Assembly: GCA_023459215.1 (NCBI GenBank)
Contig: JAEWVF010000111.1
Span: forward strand, 5,482-69,481
Reading direction: 5' to 3'
Length of the DNA: 64,000 bases
Origin: Chloroflexota bacterium
Lineage (GTDB): Bacteria; Chloroflexota; Anaerolineae; Anaerolineales; Villigracilaceae
The translations under genes and the position numbers were made by a program. Below the pieces are notes generated by a model that did not search any database, was not told the DNA's origin, and saw only the letters and a program-made list of their open reading frames with translations. Shown piece after piece: positions 24,658 through 33,592 of the stretch (its first letter is position 1; each line of letters begins with the position of its first letter).

Positions 24658-26037
24658 ATGTCCCGCAAGATTTATGCTCTTTTGAGCCTTTTGCTCGTTG
24701 CAACTTTTGTACTGGCTGCCTGTGGCGCGCCGGCTACTCAAGCTCCCGCCGCCCCCGCCGCCGAAGAACCGGCTGCCGAAGCTCCCGCCGCTGAAGAACC
24801 GGCTGCTGAAGCTCCCGCTGCTGAAGAACCGGCTGCTGAAAAAGTCGTCATCACTTGGTGGCACATCTCCACTGCTGAAGAACACAAGGCTGTCTGGCAG
24901 AAACTGGCCGATGAATACATGGCCGCTCACCCGAACGTCACCATCGAAATCACCGTTCTGGAAAACGAAGCCTTCAAAACCAAGCTGACCACCGTCATGC
25001 AGTCCGGCGAACCGCCTGACATCTTCCAGAGCTGGGGCGGCGGCGTGATGAACGAATACGCCAATGCTGGCCTGCTCAAGGACATCACCGCTGATCTCGA
25101 TGCCGATGGCGGCGCGTGGCGTAATACCTTTGCTCCCGGTGCTCTTGGTGTATATGCCTATAAAGGCCAGAGCTATGGTGTGCCGTGGGATATGGGCATG
25201 ATCGGTTTCTGGTACAACAAGGAATTGTTTGCCCAGGCTGGCATCGACACTCCTCCTGCGACCTGGTCTGAATTCCTCGAAGATGTCAAGGCCCTCAAGG
25301 CTGCTGGCATTACCCCCATCGCATTGGGCGGAGGCGACAAGTGGCCTGCTATGCACATGTGGGCTTACCTCGTCACCCGCTTGGGCGGCAAGGCCAACTT
25401 CGAAGGCGCTCTTCTGCGCACCGGTTCCTTTACAGATGAGCCGTTTGTCCAGGCTGGTTACAAGCTCCAGGAACTCATGGCGCTCGAACCCTTCCAGGAT
25501 GGCTTCTTGGGCGCGACCTACGGCGACGAAGCCACTGCTGTTGGCAATGGCAAGGCTGCCATGGAATTGATGGGCCAGTGGGCTCCGGCTGTCCAGAAGG
25601 ACAACAGCGAAGACAAACAGGGCCTCGGCGACAAGCTCGGCTTCTTCCCCTTCCCGGCTGTTGAAGGTGGCTTGGGCGATCCGAATGATGCGGTCGGTGG
25701 TGGCAATGGTTTTGCCATCGGCAAGAATGCTTCCCCCGAAGCGATCGATTTCGTCAAGTACCTGACCTCTCCCGAAGCTCAGCAGGCTCTTGTGGCAATC
25801 AACGTTGCCATCCCGGTTGTCAAGGGCGGCGAAGTTGGCATGACCGATCCTCTAATGATCCAGCTTCAGGAAACACTGGCCAAGGCGGAGTACTTCCAAC
25901 TGTACTACGATCAGGCTCTGCCTCCGGCGATGGGCTCCGTCATCAATGACAGCGTCCAGGGCATCTTCGCTGGAACGCTGACTCCCGAACAGGCTGCTCA
26001 GGCGATTGAAGATTCGGCGATGCAGGAACTGAAGTAA
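24658..26037 (+). CDS. Sugar ABC importer substrate-binding lipoprotein (extracellular family 1 type)
   Basis: A 459-residue lipoprotein: signal with LAAC (Cys22), then an Ala/Pro/Glu linker made of repeated EEPAAEAPAA units (30-60), then a MalE-like binding fold. Typical pieces are VVITWWHISTAEEH, QSGEPPDIFQSWGGG, YGVPWDMGMIGFWYNKELF, GNGKAAMELMGQWAP and KNASPEAIDFVKYLTSPEAQQ. Its place before two MalF/MalG-type permeases and three xylan-type glycosidases suggests xylo-oligosaccharide binding. The ribosome site GGAGAAGGAA directly precedes the ATG. A 13-bp hairpin follows the gene, consistent with higher expression than the permeases. Confidence 0.95.
   Translation: MSRKIYALLSLLLVATFVLAACGAPATQAPAAPAAEEPAAEAPAAEEPAAEAPAAEEPAAEKVVITWWHISTAEEHKAVWQKLADEYMAAHPNVTIEITVLENEAFKTKLTTVMQSGEPPDIFQSWGGGVMNEYANAGLLKDITADLDADGGAWRNTFAPGALGVYAYKGQSYGVPWDMGMIGFWYNKELFAQAGIDTPPATWSEFLEDVKALKAAGITPIALGGGDKWPAMHMWAYLVTRLGGKANFEGALLRTGSFTDEPFVQAGYKLQELMALEPFQDGFLGATYGDEATAVGNGKAAMELMGQWAPAVQKDNSEDKQGLGDKLGFFPFPAVEGGLGDPNDAVGGGNGFAIGKNASPEAIDFVKYLTSPEAQQALVAINVAIPVVKGGEVGMTDPLMIQLQETLAKAEYFQLYYDQALPPAMGSVINDSVQGIFAGTLTPEQAAQAIEDSAMQELK
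24748..24840 (+). repeat. In-frame tandem repeat encoding the binding-protein linker
   Basis: Roughly three copies of a 30-bp unit coding for (A)EEPAAEAPA produce an Ala/Glu/Pro spacer between lipid anchor and binding domain. Unit number is likely to vary between strains. Confidence 0.7.
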
Positions 26038-26054
26038 GCTAGTCCTCTCTGCTT

Positions 26055-26090
26055 GTGCGGGGATCGGAACTAAAAAACCGATCCCCGCAC
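26055..26090 (+). promoter_or_regulatory. Intercistronic hairpin after the binding-protein gene
   Basis: Perfect 13-bp arms GTGCGGGGATCGG and CCGATCCCCGCAC (26055-26067, 26078-26090) lie between the binding-protein and permease genes without a T tract. Such hairpins typically protect the upstream mRNA or partly terminate transcription. Confidence 0.75.
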
Positions 26091-26118
26091 CATTTCAAGG
26101 CTTTTCCCGGAGATTCTT

Positions 26119-27063
26119 ATGCAATCACTCCCCGCCATACCGAATATATTGAAACAAAAACCAGGAGCAGGTGGTCCGCGCAAATTGCAGGAAAACCTGA
26201 TGATTTTCCTGTTCCTGTTGCCGGCGATCATTCTCTTCCTGCTCTTTGTTGTCTACCCCATTTTCCAGTCCATTTATTACAGCCTCTTTAACTGGAAAGG
26301 TTTCGGCCCGGCGGTTGATTTTGTAGGCCTGGAGAACTTTACGAACATCATGAAAGACAAGATTTTCATGATCGCCCTTCGTAACGGTTTCCTGATCATC
26401 CTTCTGTCCCTTGCTGTCCAATTGCCATTATCGCTGTTACTGGCCGTGCTGGTCGGACGCGATCTGCCCGGCCGGGTTATTTTTCGCACCATTTTCTTCC
26501 TGCCCTATGTTCTTTCCGAGGTGATTGCGGCCCTGATGTGGCTGTTCATCCTCAATCCTGACCCGGAGCGCGGTTTCATCAATGCCGTGATTGCCTTCCT
26601 TGGCGGTGAAACGCAAGCCTGGCTCGGCGATACCAGCCTGGTGATGCCGGCCATCTTTGCCGCGCTGACCTGGAAGTACTTTGGCTATCACATGCTACTC
26701 TTCATGACCGGCCTGCAAAACATTCCCAGCGAGATCGAGGAAGCCGGGCGCGTCGACGGGGCAAACGCCATCCAGAACTTTTTCTATATCACCCTGCCGC
26801 TGCTGACCAGCACCATCCGCACCTCGGTCTATATTTCCGTGCTTGGTTCGATCCAGCAATTCATCCTGGTCTGGATTATGACCAAAGGCGGGCCGGTCAA
26901 TGCCAGCGAGACCATGGCAACGTACATGTACCGCTTTGGCTTCGTGCGCTTCCAACTGGGTTACGGCTCGGCGGTCGCCATTTACATGTTCCTGATCTGC
27001 CTGATTTTCTCCCTGATTTACCAGCGCCTTACCCGCCAACCCGACGACCTGACCGGCCTCTAA
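26119..27063 (+). CDS. Sugar ABC importer permease, MalF/UgpA type
   Basis: A 314-residue integral membrane protein with six predicted helices (FLFLLPAIILFLLFVVYPIFQ, FLIILLSLAVQLPLSLLLAVL, FFLPYVLSEVIAALMWLFI and others). The EAA loop that docks on the ATPase reads EIEEAGRVDGANAIQNFFYITLPLL. This is a CUT1-family arrangement for di- and oligosaccharides. GGAG lies just before the ATG. The second permease gene starts 15 nt after its stop; no ATPase gene is in the operon, so a shared MsmK/UgpC-type ATPase encoded elsewhere is expected. Confidence 0.94.
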   Translation: MQSLPAIPNILKQKPGAGGPRKLQENLMIFLFLLPAIILFLLFVVYPIFQSIYYSLFNWKGFGPAVDFVGLENFTNIMKDKIFMIALRNGFLIILLSLAVQLPLSLLLAVLVGRDLPGRVIFRTIFFLPYVLSEVIAALMWLFILNPDPERGFINAVIAFLGGETQAWLGDTSLVMPAIFAALTWKYFGYHMLLFMTGLQNIPSEIEEAGRVDGANAIQNFFYITLPLLTSTIRTSVYISVLGSIQQFILVWIMTKGGPVNASETMATYMYRFGFVRFQLGYGSAVAIYMFLICLIFSLIYQRLTRQPDDLTGL

Positions 27064-27078
27064 AAGGACAAGACTGCC

Positions 27079-27942
27079 ATGAAAAAGACAAACTCGTTTT
27101 CCTACTGGACTTTTGCCCGGTTTGCCCAGCGCAGCCTGCAATACGGGGTTTTGATTGCCGTTGTTATTGTCGTTTTCGTCCCGATCATCATGCTGGTGTT
27201 CGGCGCGCTCAAGACGCGCGGTGAATTGATGGCGCATCCTTATGCCCCGCCGTTTCCTCCCTATTGGGACAATATCATCGCGATCCTGACCAACCCCACT
27301 TATTCCTTCTGGCCGATGCTGCGTAACAGCCTGTTTGTGATGGTGGCAACCACTGCCGGGGTGGTGGTGATTTGCAGCCTGGCCGCTTTCGTCTTCGCGC
27401 GCATGGAATTCCGCTTCAAGGGAGCCGCTTTCCAGTTGTTCACCCTGGGGCTGATGTTCCCGATCAACATCGCCATCCTGCCGGTTTATTTCGTCCTGCG
27501 CCAGATTAACCTGATCGACAACCTGTGGGGCGTTATCATCGTCCAGACCGCTTTCCAGCTTTCGGGCAACATCCTGATTCTGCGCGGCTTTTTCACCGCC
27601 ATTCCGATTGAACTGCAAGACGCGGCCTATATCGACGGCTGCAACGCCTTCGACTTCTTCTGGCGCATCCTGCTCCCGCTGGCCAAACCGGCCCTGGCCG
27701 CAGTCGCTGCCCTGACCATGATCATGAGTTGGAACGACCTGCTGGTGCCCCTGGTCGTCATCAATAGCGACAAATTATGGCCGCTGCCGCTCGGCACCAT
27801 GCAATTCCAGGGCCAATACGGCCAGGATTTGGCGCTGGTTTCCGCCTTTGTCGCCATTTCGGCCCTGCCGACCATCATCTTTTACCTGTTCGCCGAACGC
27901 CAGATCGTATCCGGTCTGACTGCCGGGGCGGTCAAGGGCTAA
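27079..27942 (+). CDS. Sugar ABC importer permease, MalG/UgpE type
   Basis: A 287-residue CUT1 permease with six predicted helices (GVLIAVVIVVFVPIIMLVFGAL, MLRNSLFVMVATTAGVVVICSLAAF and others). The EAA loop reads ELQDAAYIDGCNAFDFFWRILLPLAKPAL. It pairs with the preceding permease to form the membrane channel. A second hydrophobic partner and the downstream glycosidases indicate oligosaccharide import. The GH8 gene follows after 19 nt. Confidence 0.94.
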   Translation: MKKTNSFSYWTFARFAQRSLQYGVLIAVVIVVFVPIIMLVFGALKTRGELMAHPYAPPFPPYWDNIIAILTNPTYSFWPMLRNSLFVMVATTAGVVVICSLAAFVFARMEFRFKGAAFQLFTLGLMFPINIAILPVYFVLRQINLIDNLWGVIIVQTAFQLSGNILILRGFFTAIPIELQDAAYIDGCNAFDFFWRILLPLAKPALAAVAALTMIMSWNDLLVPLVVINSDKLWPLPLGTMQFQGQYGQDLALVSAFVAISALPTIIFYLFAERQIVSGLTAGAVKG

Positions 27943-27961
27943 GCCGGGAAAATCGGGAATC

Positions 27962-30100
27962 ATGTCCACCCTGCAACGCTTCACCGTCATCCTGGCCCTG
28001 GCCTGCCTCCTGCTTGCATCTTGTGGGACTCCAGCCACCCCCGCGCCTGCTACCGCGCAACCAACTGTTGAACCTACCTCCATACCGACCCTGCCGAAAC
28101 CCGCCTACGAAACCGGCGAGTACCGTAACCTGTTCGCAGATTACCTGGGTAAATCGGACGCCGAAATCCAGGCCAAGATCGACCAGGCCTTCCAGCAGCT
28201 TTTCTACGGCGACGATGTTTCTGAACGAGTCTACTATCCCGTTGGCACAGATATGGGCTATATGCTCGATACCGGCAACGAGGATGTGCGCTCGGAAGGC
28301 ATGTCCTATGGCATGATGATTGCTGTCCAGATGAACAAGAAGGAAGAGTTTGACCGCATCTGGAAGTGGGCCAAAACTTACATGTACCAACAGGGCGGAG
28401 GTTATAAAGGTTACTTCGCCTGGCAATGCCGGACAGACGGCACTCAAATGGCCGCCAACCCGGCTTCGGACGGTGAAGTCTGGTTCATTACCGCCCTGTT
28501 CTTTGCCGATGCGCGCTGGGGCAGCACGGAAGGGATTTACAACTACCGCGCCGAGGCCCAAACCATTCTCGATACGGCCCTCAATGCCGAAGGCGAATTG
28601 GCCACCAACTTGTTCGACGCGGAGACCAAGCAGGTTGTTTTCGTGCCGCAATTGGGCAAAAACTCATCTTTTACCGATCCCTCGTACCACATGCCCCATT
28701 TTTACGAACTGTGGGCGCGCTGGGCCGATAAAAACAACGATTTCTGGGCTGAAGCGGTCACTGCCAGCCGCGCATACCTGCCCACCGCAGTTCATCCCGA
28801 AACCGGGCTTGCTCCGAATTATTCCTATTTCGACGGCAAACCGTATGACGATGATTATCACGGCAAATTCCGCTACGATGCTTTCCGCGTTGGCGCGAAC
28901 ATCGGCATGGATTATGTCTGGTTTTACCCCTCGGACTGGTACACCGAGCAGGCCAACCGCCAGTTGTCTTTCTTTGCCTCGCAGGGCATCGACGATTATG
29001 TCGGCGAGTATGACCTGGACGGAACCCCGGTCGGCGGCGGACATTCCACCGGCCTGGTAGCCACCAACGCCGTCCTGGCCCATGCTGCCGACCCTGAAAT
29101 CGGCAAGCCCTTTGTTCAGGCGCTTTGGGATGCGCCTGTTCCAACCGGGAAATATCGCTACTACGATGGCTTGCTCTACATGCTGGGCCTGCTGCAAACC
29201 AGCGGCAACTTCCGCATTTACGAGCCGGGCGTCAGTCCGCGGGCTGAGATTCCGCCTGCGCCGCCGCGCGCCGTAGAAGGGAAATTCGCGCCGCTGACCG
29301 GGCGGGCCTTGCTCCTGCTCGGACCGGATTTGGCGGCGGTGGATGCTTATTTCGATAAGCTGGTCACGGCTCCGGGCGGGGTCAACATCGAGTTGAAACT
29401 CCAGTCGCCCGACCTGGCTGCGCTGGAGGCCCTGGCCAAGAAATATCCGAAAAGCACCTTGTCGGTCGGTCTGTCTCTGTCCGAGCTGGTCGATTCGATC
29501 CCAAGCGGAAAAGCGGATGCGCAGATTGGCCAGTTGCTCGAGGCCCTGACGGCGCTCGCGCGCCCGGTTTTCTTGCGGCCCGGCCCTGAATTCGACCTGA
29601 ATGCCGAACTTGCCCCGGAAAGCTATATCGCCGCCTGGAAATACCTGCATGGTCAGATTCAGGCCAAGGGGAGCACGAACATCGCCCTGGTCTGGCACAG
29701 CGCCGCAGCCTGCGAGCAGCCTTTTGGCGGTTATCCGGCTGAGGACTGGTATCCCGGCGACGAATATGTCGATTGGGTTGGTCTGTCCTATGGCAACCAG
29801 CCTGCCGAATGCGCCAACCAGCCCGTCGACGCCGTGCTGCAATTTGCGCGTGAGCGCTACAAACCGGTGATGGTGTTTGCCGTGCCCCAAAATCTGGGCG
29901 AGGCCAGTTGGGAAGCCTGGTTTGCCCCGCTGTTTGGGTATGTCCACGCCAACAATGACCTGATCCGCGCCCTGATGTATTTCAACAGCGAACCGGCGCT
30001 CTTTGAACAGCCGGAATTCCTGGCGGCCTGGAAAGAAGAAACCAAACAGCAATTCTGGCTGCGCGGCGGGCCGTCTCTCTTCTCAACTCTGGAACAATAA
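27962..30100 (+). CDS. Exported GH8 exo-oligoxylanase-like lipoprotein fused to a GH26-like C-terminal domain
   Basis: A 712-residue lipoprotein (LLASC, Cys21). Residues 50-420 are a GH8 domain closest in motif to reducing-end xylose-releasing exo-oligoxylanase (Rex): general acid Glu112 in VRSEGMSYGM, Asp170 in NPASDGEVWF and likely base Asp306 in RYDAFRVGAN. Residues about 440-700 resemble a GH26-type barrel: FLRPGPEFD with Glu543 at the acid/base position, then ALVWHSAA and WYPGDEYVDWVGLSY. The expected nucleophile Glu in the KPVM strand is absent (VMVFAVPQ), so this half may be a non-catalytic carbohydrate-binding or degenerate module. It probably trims xylo-oligosaccharides at the cell surface before import. 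Confidence 0.87.
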   Translation: MSTLQRFTVILALACLLLASCGTPATPAPATAQPTVEPTSIPTLPKPAYETGEYRNLFADYLGKSDAEIQAKIDQAFQQLFYGDDVSERVYYPVGTDMGYMLDTGNEDVRSEGMSYGMMIAVQMNKKEEFDRIWKWAKTYMYQQGGGYKGYFAWQCRTDGTQMAANPASDGEVWFITALFFADARWGSTEGIYNYRAEAQTILDTALNAEGELATNLFDAETKQVVFVPQLGKNSSFTDPSYHMPHFYELWARWADKNNDFWAEAVTASRAYLPTAVHPETGLAPNYSYFDGKPYDDDYHGKFRYDAFRVGANIGMDYVWFYPSDWYTEQANRQLSFFASQGIDDYVGEYDLDGTPVGGGHSTGLVATNAVLAHAADPEIGKPFVQALWDAPVPTGKYRYYDGLLYMLGLLQTSGNFRIYEPGVSPRAEIPPAPPRAVEGKFAPLTGRALLLLGPDLAAVDAYFDKLVTAPGGVNIELKLQSPDLAALEALAKKYPKSTLSVGLSLSELVDSIPSGKADAQIGQLLEALTALARPVFLRPGPEFDLNAELAPESYIAAWKYLHGQIQAKGSTNIALVWHSAAACEQPFGGYPAEDWYPGDEYVDWVGLSYGNQPAECANQPVDAVLQFARERYKPVMVFAVPQNLGEASWEAWFAPLFGYVHANNDLIRALMYFNSEPALFEQPEFLAAWKEETKQQFWLRGGPSLFSTLEQ

Positions 30101-30106
30101 GACGCC

Positions 30107-31348
30107 ATGAATCAGATCGACCGTGATATTCGCGAACATCGCACTGCCCGCGCCAGCCTGACCCTGACTTCCCAGGGCCAGCCGGTCGCGGGGCGTGAAG
30201 TATTGGTGCAGCAAAAGAAACATAAATTCATGTTTGGCAGCAATTGGGGCCAAAGCACAATCGCCCTGGCCAACGGTGAGCTGTCTGGCCGGGAAAAGGA
30301 AATGGCCGAACGCCGCAACGAGCGTTTTTTGCAGTTGCTGAACCAGGCCACCCTGCCTTTCTATTGGGCCCGTTTCGAGCCGCAGCGCGGCAAGCCGGAT
30401 ACGGATCGCATCCTGGCGACAGCGCGCTGGTATAGTGAGCGCGGCGTCGCCTTGAAGGGACATCCGCTTTGCTGGCATACCCTGACGGCTGATTGGCTGC
30501 TGGAGATGAGCAACCGCGAAATCCTGGCCGCCCAGTTGGCCCGCATCCAGCGCGATGTGACCGATTTTGCCGGGCTGATTGACACCTGGGACGCAGTCAA
30601 CGAAGCCGTGATCATGCCCATTTTTGACAAATACGACAACGGTATTACCCGTTTATGCAAGGAAATGGGGCGCATTGGCCTGATTCGGGCCATGTTCGAG
30701 GCCGCCCGCGCGGCCAACCCCAAAGCGAAGCTCATCCTGAACGATTTCGATATTTCCCCCGCCTACGATTTGCTGGTGGAAGAGTGCCTGGCCGCAGGCA
30801 TCCAGATCGATGTGATTGGCATCCAGTCGCACATGCACCAGGGGTACTGGGGCGTCGAGAAAACGCTGGCGGTCTTGGAACGTTTCGAGCGCTTCAACCT
30901 GCCAATCCAATTCAGCGAGAATACGATTGTTTCCGGCCAGATTATGCCGCCTGAGATTATCGACTTGAACGATTATCAGGTCGATCACTGGCCGAGCACC
31001 CGCGAGGGCGAAGAACGCCAGGCGCAGGAAGTGGTCAGCCATTACAAAACCCTTTTTTCGCGTCCGCTGGTGGAAGGCATCACCTGGTGGGATTTGTCGG
31101 ACGGCTGCTGGCTTAACGCCCCGGCTGGGCTGCTGCACGAGGATCATTCGCCCAAACCGGCTTATGAAGCCTTGCTCAAGCTGATCAAGGGTGAGTGGTG
31201 GCTTGCTCCGACCAAATTTGTCAGCGATGAGCGCGGCCAGGTGCGTTTTGATGGTTTCCTGGGAGAGTACGAATTGACGCTGGACGATAAGAAAACAGTT
31301 TTTGCCCTTGACGCAAAAGGGGATGTAGAAATTTTAGTTAATCTTTAA
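30107..31348 (+). CDS. GH10 endo-1,4-beta-xylanase (no signal peptide)
   Basis: A 413-residue GH10 barrel. The acid/base Glu166 sits in WDAVNEAV and the nucleophile Glu271 in IQFSENTI; the substrate-binding GHPLCWH and the C-terminal WWDLSDGCW are also present. There is no signal peptide, so it should cleave imported xylo-oligosaccharides inside the cell, as known for intracellular GH10 enzymes of other bacteria. The first 40 residues form a small beta-rich extension (ASLTLTSQGQPVAGREVLV), and the last 45 a further beta segment. It begins 6 nt after the GH8 gene; the GH3 gene follows after 18 nt. Confidence 0.93.
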   Translation: MNQIDRDIREHRTARASLTLTSQGQPVAGREVLVQQKKHKFMFGSNWGQSTIALANGELSGREKEMAERRNERFLQLLNQATLPFYWARFEPQRGKPDTDRILATARWYSERGVALKGHPLCWHTLTADWLLEMSNREILAAQLARIQRDVTDFAGLIDTWDAVNEAVIMPIFDKYDNGITRLCKEMGRIGLIRAMFEAARAANPKAKLILNDFDISPAYDLLVEECLAAGIQIDVIGIQSHMHQGYWGVEKTLAVLERFERFNLPIQFSENTIVSGQIMPPEIIDLNDYQVDHWPSTREGEERQAQEVVSHYKTLFSRPLVEGITWWDLSDGCWLNAPAGLLHEDHSPKPAYEALLKLIKGEWWLAPTKFVSDERGQVRFDGFLGEYELTLDDKKTVFALDAKGDVEILVNL

Positions 31349-31366
31349 TGCACCAAGAAGGATTTT

Positions 31367-33490
31367 ATGAACCAACCTGCTTATCTCGACGTTGCCCTTC
31401 CCATCCACGAACGTGTGCGCGACCTGGTTTCACGCCTGACCCTCGATGAGAAAGTGGGCTTGATGAGCCACCCGGCTCATGGGGTGCCGCGTCTGGGCAT
31501 TCCCGCCTACAACTATTGGAATGAAGCCCTGCACGGCGTGGCCCGCAACGGACGCGCCACCGTTTTTCCGCAGGCAATTGGGATGGCTGCCACTTGGGAT
31601 AAGGATTTGATCCACCAGGTTGCCACTGCCATCAGCGACGAGGCCCGCGCCAAGTATCACGCGGCCCTTAAGCGCAACGGTTATACCCAGCAGTACCAGG
31701 GCTTGACTTTTTGGTCGCCGAATGTGAATATCTTCCGCGATCCGCGCTGGGGACGTGGGCAGGAAACCTGGGGTGAAGACCCGTTTTTTACCGGTGAAAT
31801 GGCCTCGGCGTTTGTCAGGGGCCTGCAGGGCGATGATCCCAAATATCTCAAAACGGCAGCCTGCGCCAAGCACTATGCCGTTCATTCCGGCCCGGAAAAA
31901 GACCGCCACTTCTTCAACGCGATTGTTTCCCGCCACGATCTCTACGAAACCTACCTGCCGGCCTTCAAAAAACTGGTCACGGAAGCCAGGGTTGAATCGG
32001 TCATGGGCGCTTACAACCGCACCCTTGACGAACCTTGCAACGGCAGCAAACTCCTGCTGGAAGATATTCTGCGCGGCGAGTGGGGCTTCGATGGCCATGT
32101 CGTTTCAGACTGCGGGGCGCTGGCCGATTTCCACCTCTATCACAAAGTGACCGAAGACGAGGCCGATTCGGCAGCCCTGGCGTTGAAGTACGGCTGCGAC
32201 CTGGGTTGTGACCATGTATTCAACGAAATTCCAACGGCTATCGAGCGCGGCGATACCAGCGAAGCGCTGGTTGACCGCGCCCTCGAGCGCACCCTGGGGA
32301 CGCGTTTCAAGCTGGGCATGTTCGATCCCGATGAACAGGTGCCCTTTGCCTCCATCCCGCTGGATGTGGTTGCCTGTGACGCCCACCGCCAACTGGCCTA
32401 TCGCGCCGCTGCCGAATCGGTTGTGCTGCTCAAGAACAAGGACAACCTGCTGCCGATCAAGCCTTCCACCCGTAAGATTTTCGTCACCGGGCCGACCGCC
32501 GCCAGCCTGGAAGTGCTGCTCGGCAACTATTACGGCTTCAACAACCAGATGATTACCCTGTTGGAGGGCATCACTGGCCGCCTGCCCGAAGGCATGGGCA
32601 TGGAATACCATCCCGGTACGCCGCTCAAACATCCGCGCGAGATCAAGGATACCTGGGCGCCAGGCATGGCCCAATCGGCAGATGTGACCATCGTCTGCGC
32701 GGGCCTGTCCTCCTTCCTGGAAGGCGAAGAGGGCGAATCGCTGCTCTCGCCGCAGAACGGCGACCGTGAGAGCATCTCGCTGCCCGCCAGTCAGGTGAAC
32801 TACATCAAGGAACTGGCCATCAGCGGCGCGCGGATCGTGCTCGTCCTGACCGGCGGCAGCCCGATTGCCCTGGGCGAAGTCGAAGATATGGTGGACGCGA
32901 TCCTGTTTGTCTGGTATCCGGGCATGGAGGGCGGCCGGGCCGCGGCAAATGTTCTGTTTGGCGATATTTCTCCAGCCGGGAAACTGCCAATCACCTTCCC
33001 AAAATCGCTCGAACAACTGCCTGCCTTCGATGATTACAACATGCAGGGCCGCACCTACCGCTATATGACCGAAGAGCCGCTCTTCCCCTTTGGATTCGGC
33101 CTATCCTACGCCCGCTTTGCTTATGAGAACCTGCGGGTCGCCTCGCCCACCGTTTCGGCTTCCGGCTTCGAAGTCGAGGTAGCCGTCAAAAATATCGGCG
33201 AGGTTGCCGCCGACGAAGTTGTCCAGTTCTACCTGGGTGCGCTCGAAAGCCGCTTGCCTGCGCCGCTCAACCAGTTGATTGGTTTCCAGCGCATCCACTT
33301 GCAACCGGGACAATCCACAACCGTCCGCCTGTCCATCAAGCCTGAAATGTTGATGCTCTACAACGAAGATGGCCGCCAGGTATTTGAACCGGGCAAATTC
33401 CGCCTGACGGCCGGGGGCTGTTCCCCCAGCGCCCGCGGCCAGGCCCTCGGCGCGCCCGCGCCCGCCGTGTACGAGTTCCAACTCGCTTAA
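31367..33490 (+). CDS. GH3 beta-glycosidase, probable beta-xylosidase (cytoplasmic)
   Basis: A 707-residue GH3 enzyme with the usual layout: barrel domain (1-300) with the nucleophile Asp248 in HVVSDCGAL, the KHYAVHSGPE substrate site, a second sandwich domain (330-560, VVLLKNKDNLLPI, ITFPKSLEQLP) and a C-terminal fibronectin-type III domain (FGFGLSYARFAYENLRV, then the FELEVAV-like strand set). There is no signal peptide. Given the neighbours it most likely releases xylose from xylobiose, but alpha-L-arabinofuranosidase or beta-glucosidase activity cannot be excluded. It is the last gene of the importer operon. Confidence 0.92.
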   Translation: MNQPAYLDVALPIHERVRDLVSRLTLDEKVGLMSHPAHGVPRLGIPAYNYWNEALHGVARNGRATVFPQAIGMAATWDKDLIHQVATAISDEARAKYHAALKRNGYTQQYQGLTFWSPNVNIFRDPRWGRGQETWGEDPFFTGEMASAFVRGLQGDDPKYLKTAACAKHYAVHSGPEKDRHFFNAIVSRHDLYETYLPAFKKLVTEARVESVMGAYNRTLDEPCNGSKLLLEDILRGEWGFDGHVVSDCGALADFHLYHKVTEDEADSAALALKYGCDLGCDHVFNEIPTAIERGDTSEALVDRALERTLGTRFKLGMFDPDEQVPFASIPLDVVACDAHRQLAYRAAAESVVLLKNKDNLLPIKPSTRKIFVTGPTAASLEVLLGNYYGFNNQMITLLEGITGRLPEGMGMEYHPGTPLKHPREIKDTWAPGMAQSADVTIVCAGLSSFLEGEEGESLLSPQNGDRESISLPASQVNYIKELAISGARIVLVLTGGSPIALGEVEDMVDAILFVWYPGMEGGRAAANVLFGDISPAGKLPITFPKSLEQLPAFDDYNMQGRTYRYMTEEPLFPFGFGLSYARFAYENLRVASPTVSASGFEVEVAVKNIGEVAADEVVQFYLGALESRLPAPLNQLIGFQRIHLQPGQSTTVRLSIKPEMLMLYNEDGRQVFEPGKFRLTAGGCSPSARGQALGAPAPAVYEFQLA

Positions 33491-33562
33491 AACAAAAAAG
33501 AGCGGCTTCTTCACGATCACATTACTGCCCCAAGCCGCTATCCTGAACCAGGGTGGAAAAGA

Positions 33563-33590
33563 AAACTGCTCCCGTCACCGGGAGCAGTTT
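33563..33590. terminator. Terminator between the GH3 gene and xylB
   Basis: A perfect 11-bp stem AAACTGCTCCC/GGGAGCAGTTT, with AT-rich flanks on both sides, ends the two convergent operons. Confidence 0.8.
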
Positions 33591-33592
33591 GA

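Noticed and set aside
24748..24840. Tandem repeat as a mobile or CRISPR signal
   Set aside because: It is in frame inside the binding-protein gene and encodes a typical lipoprotein linker.
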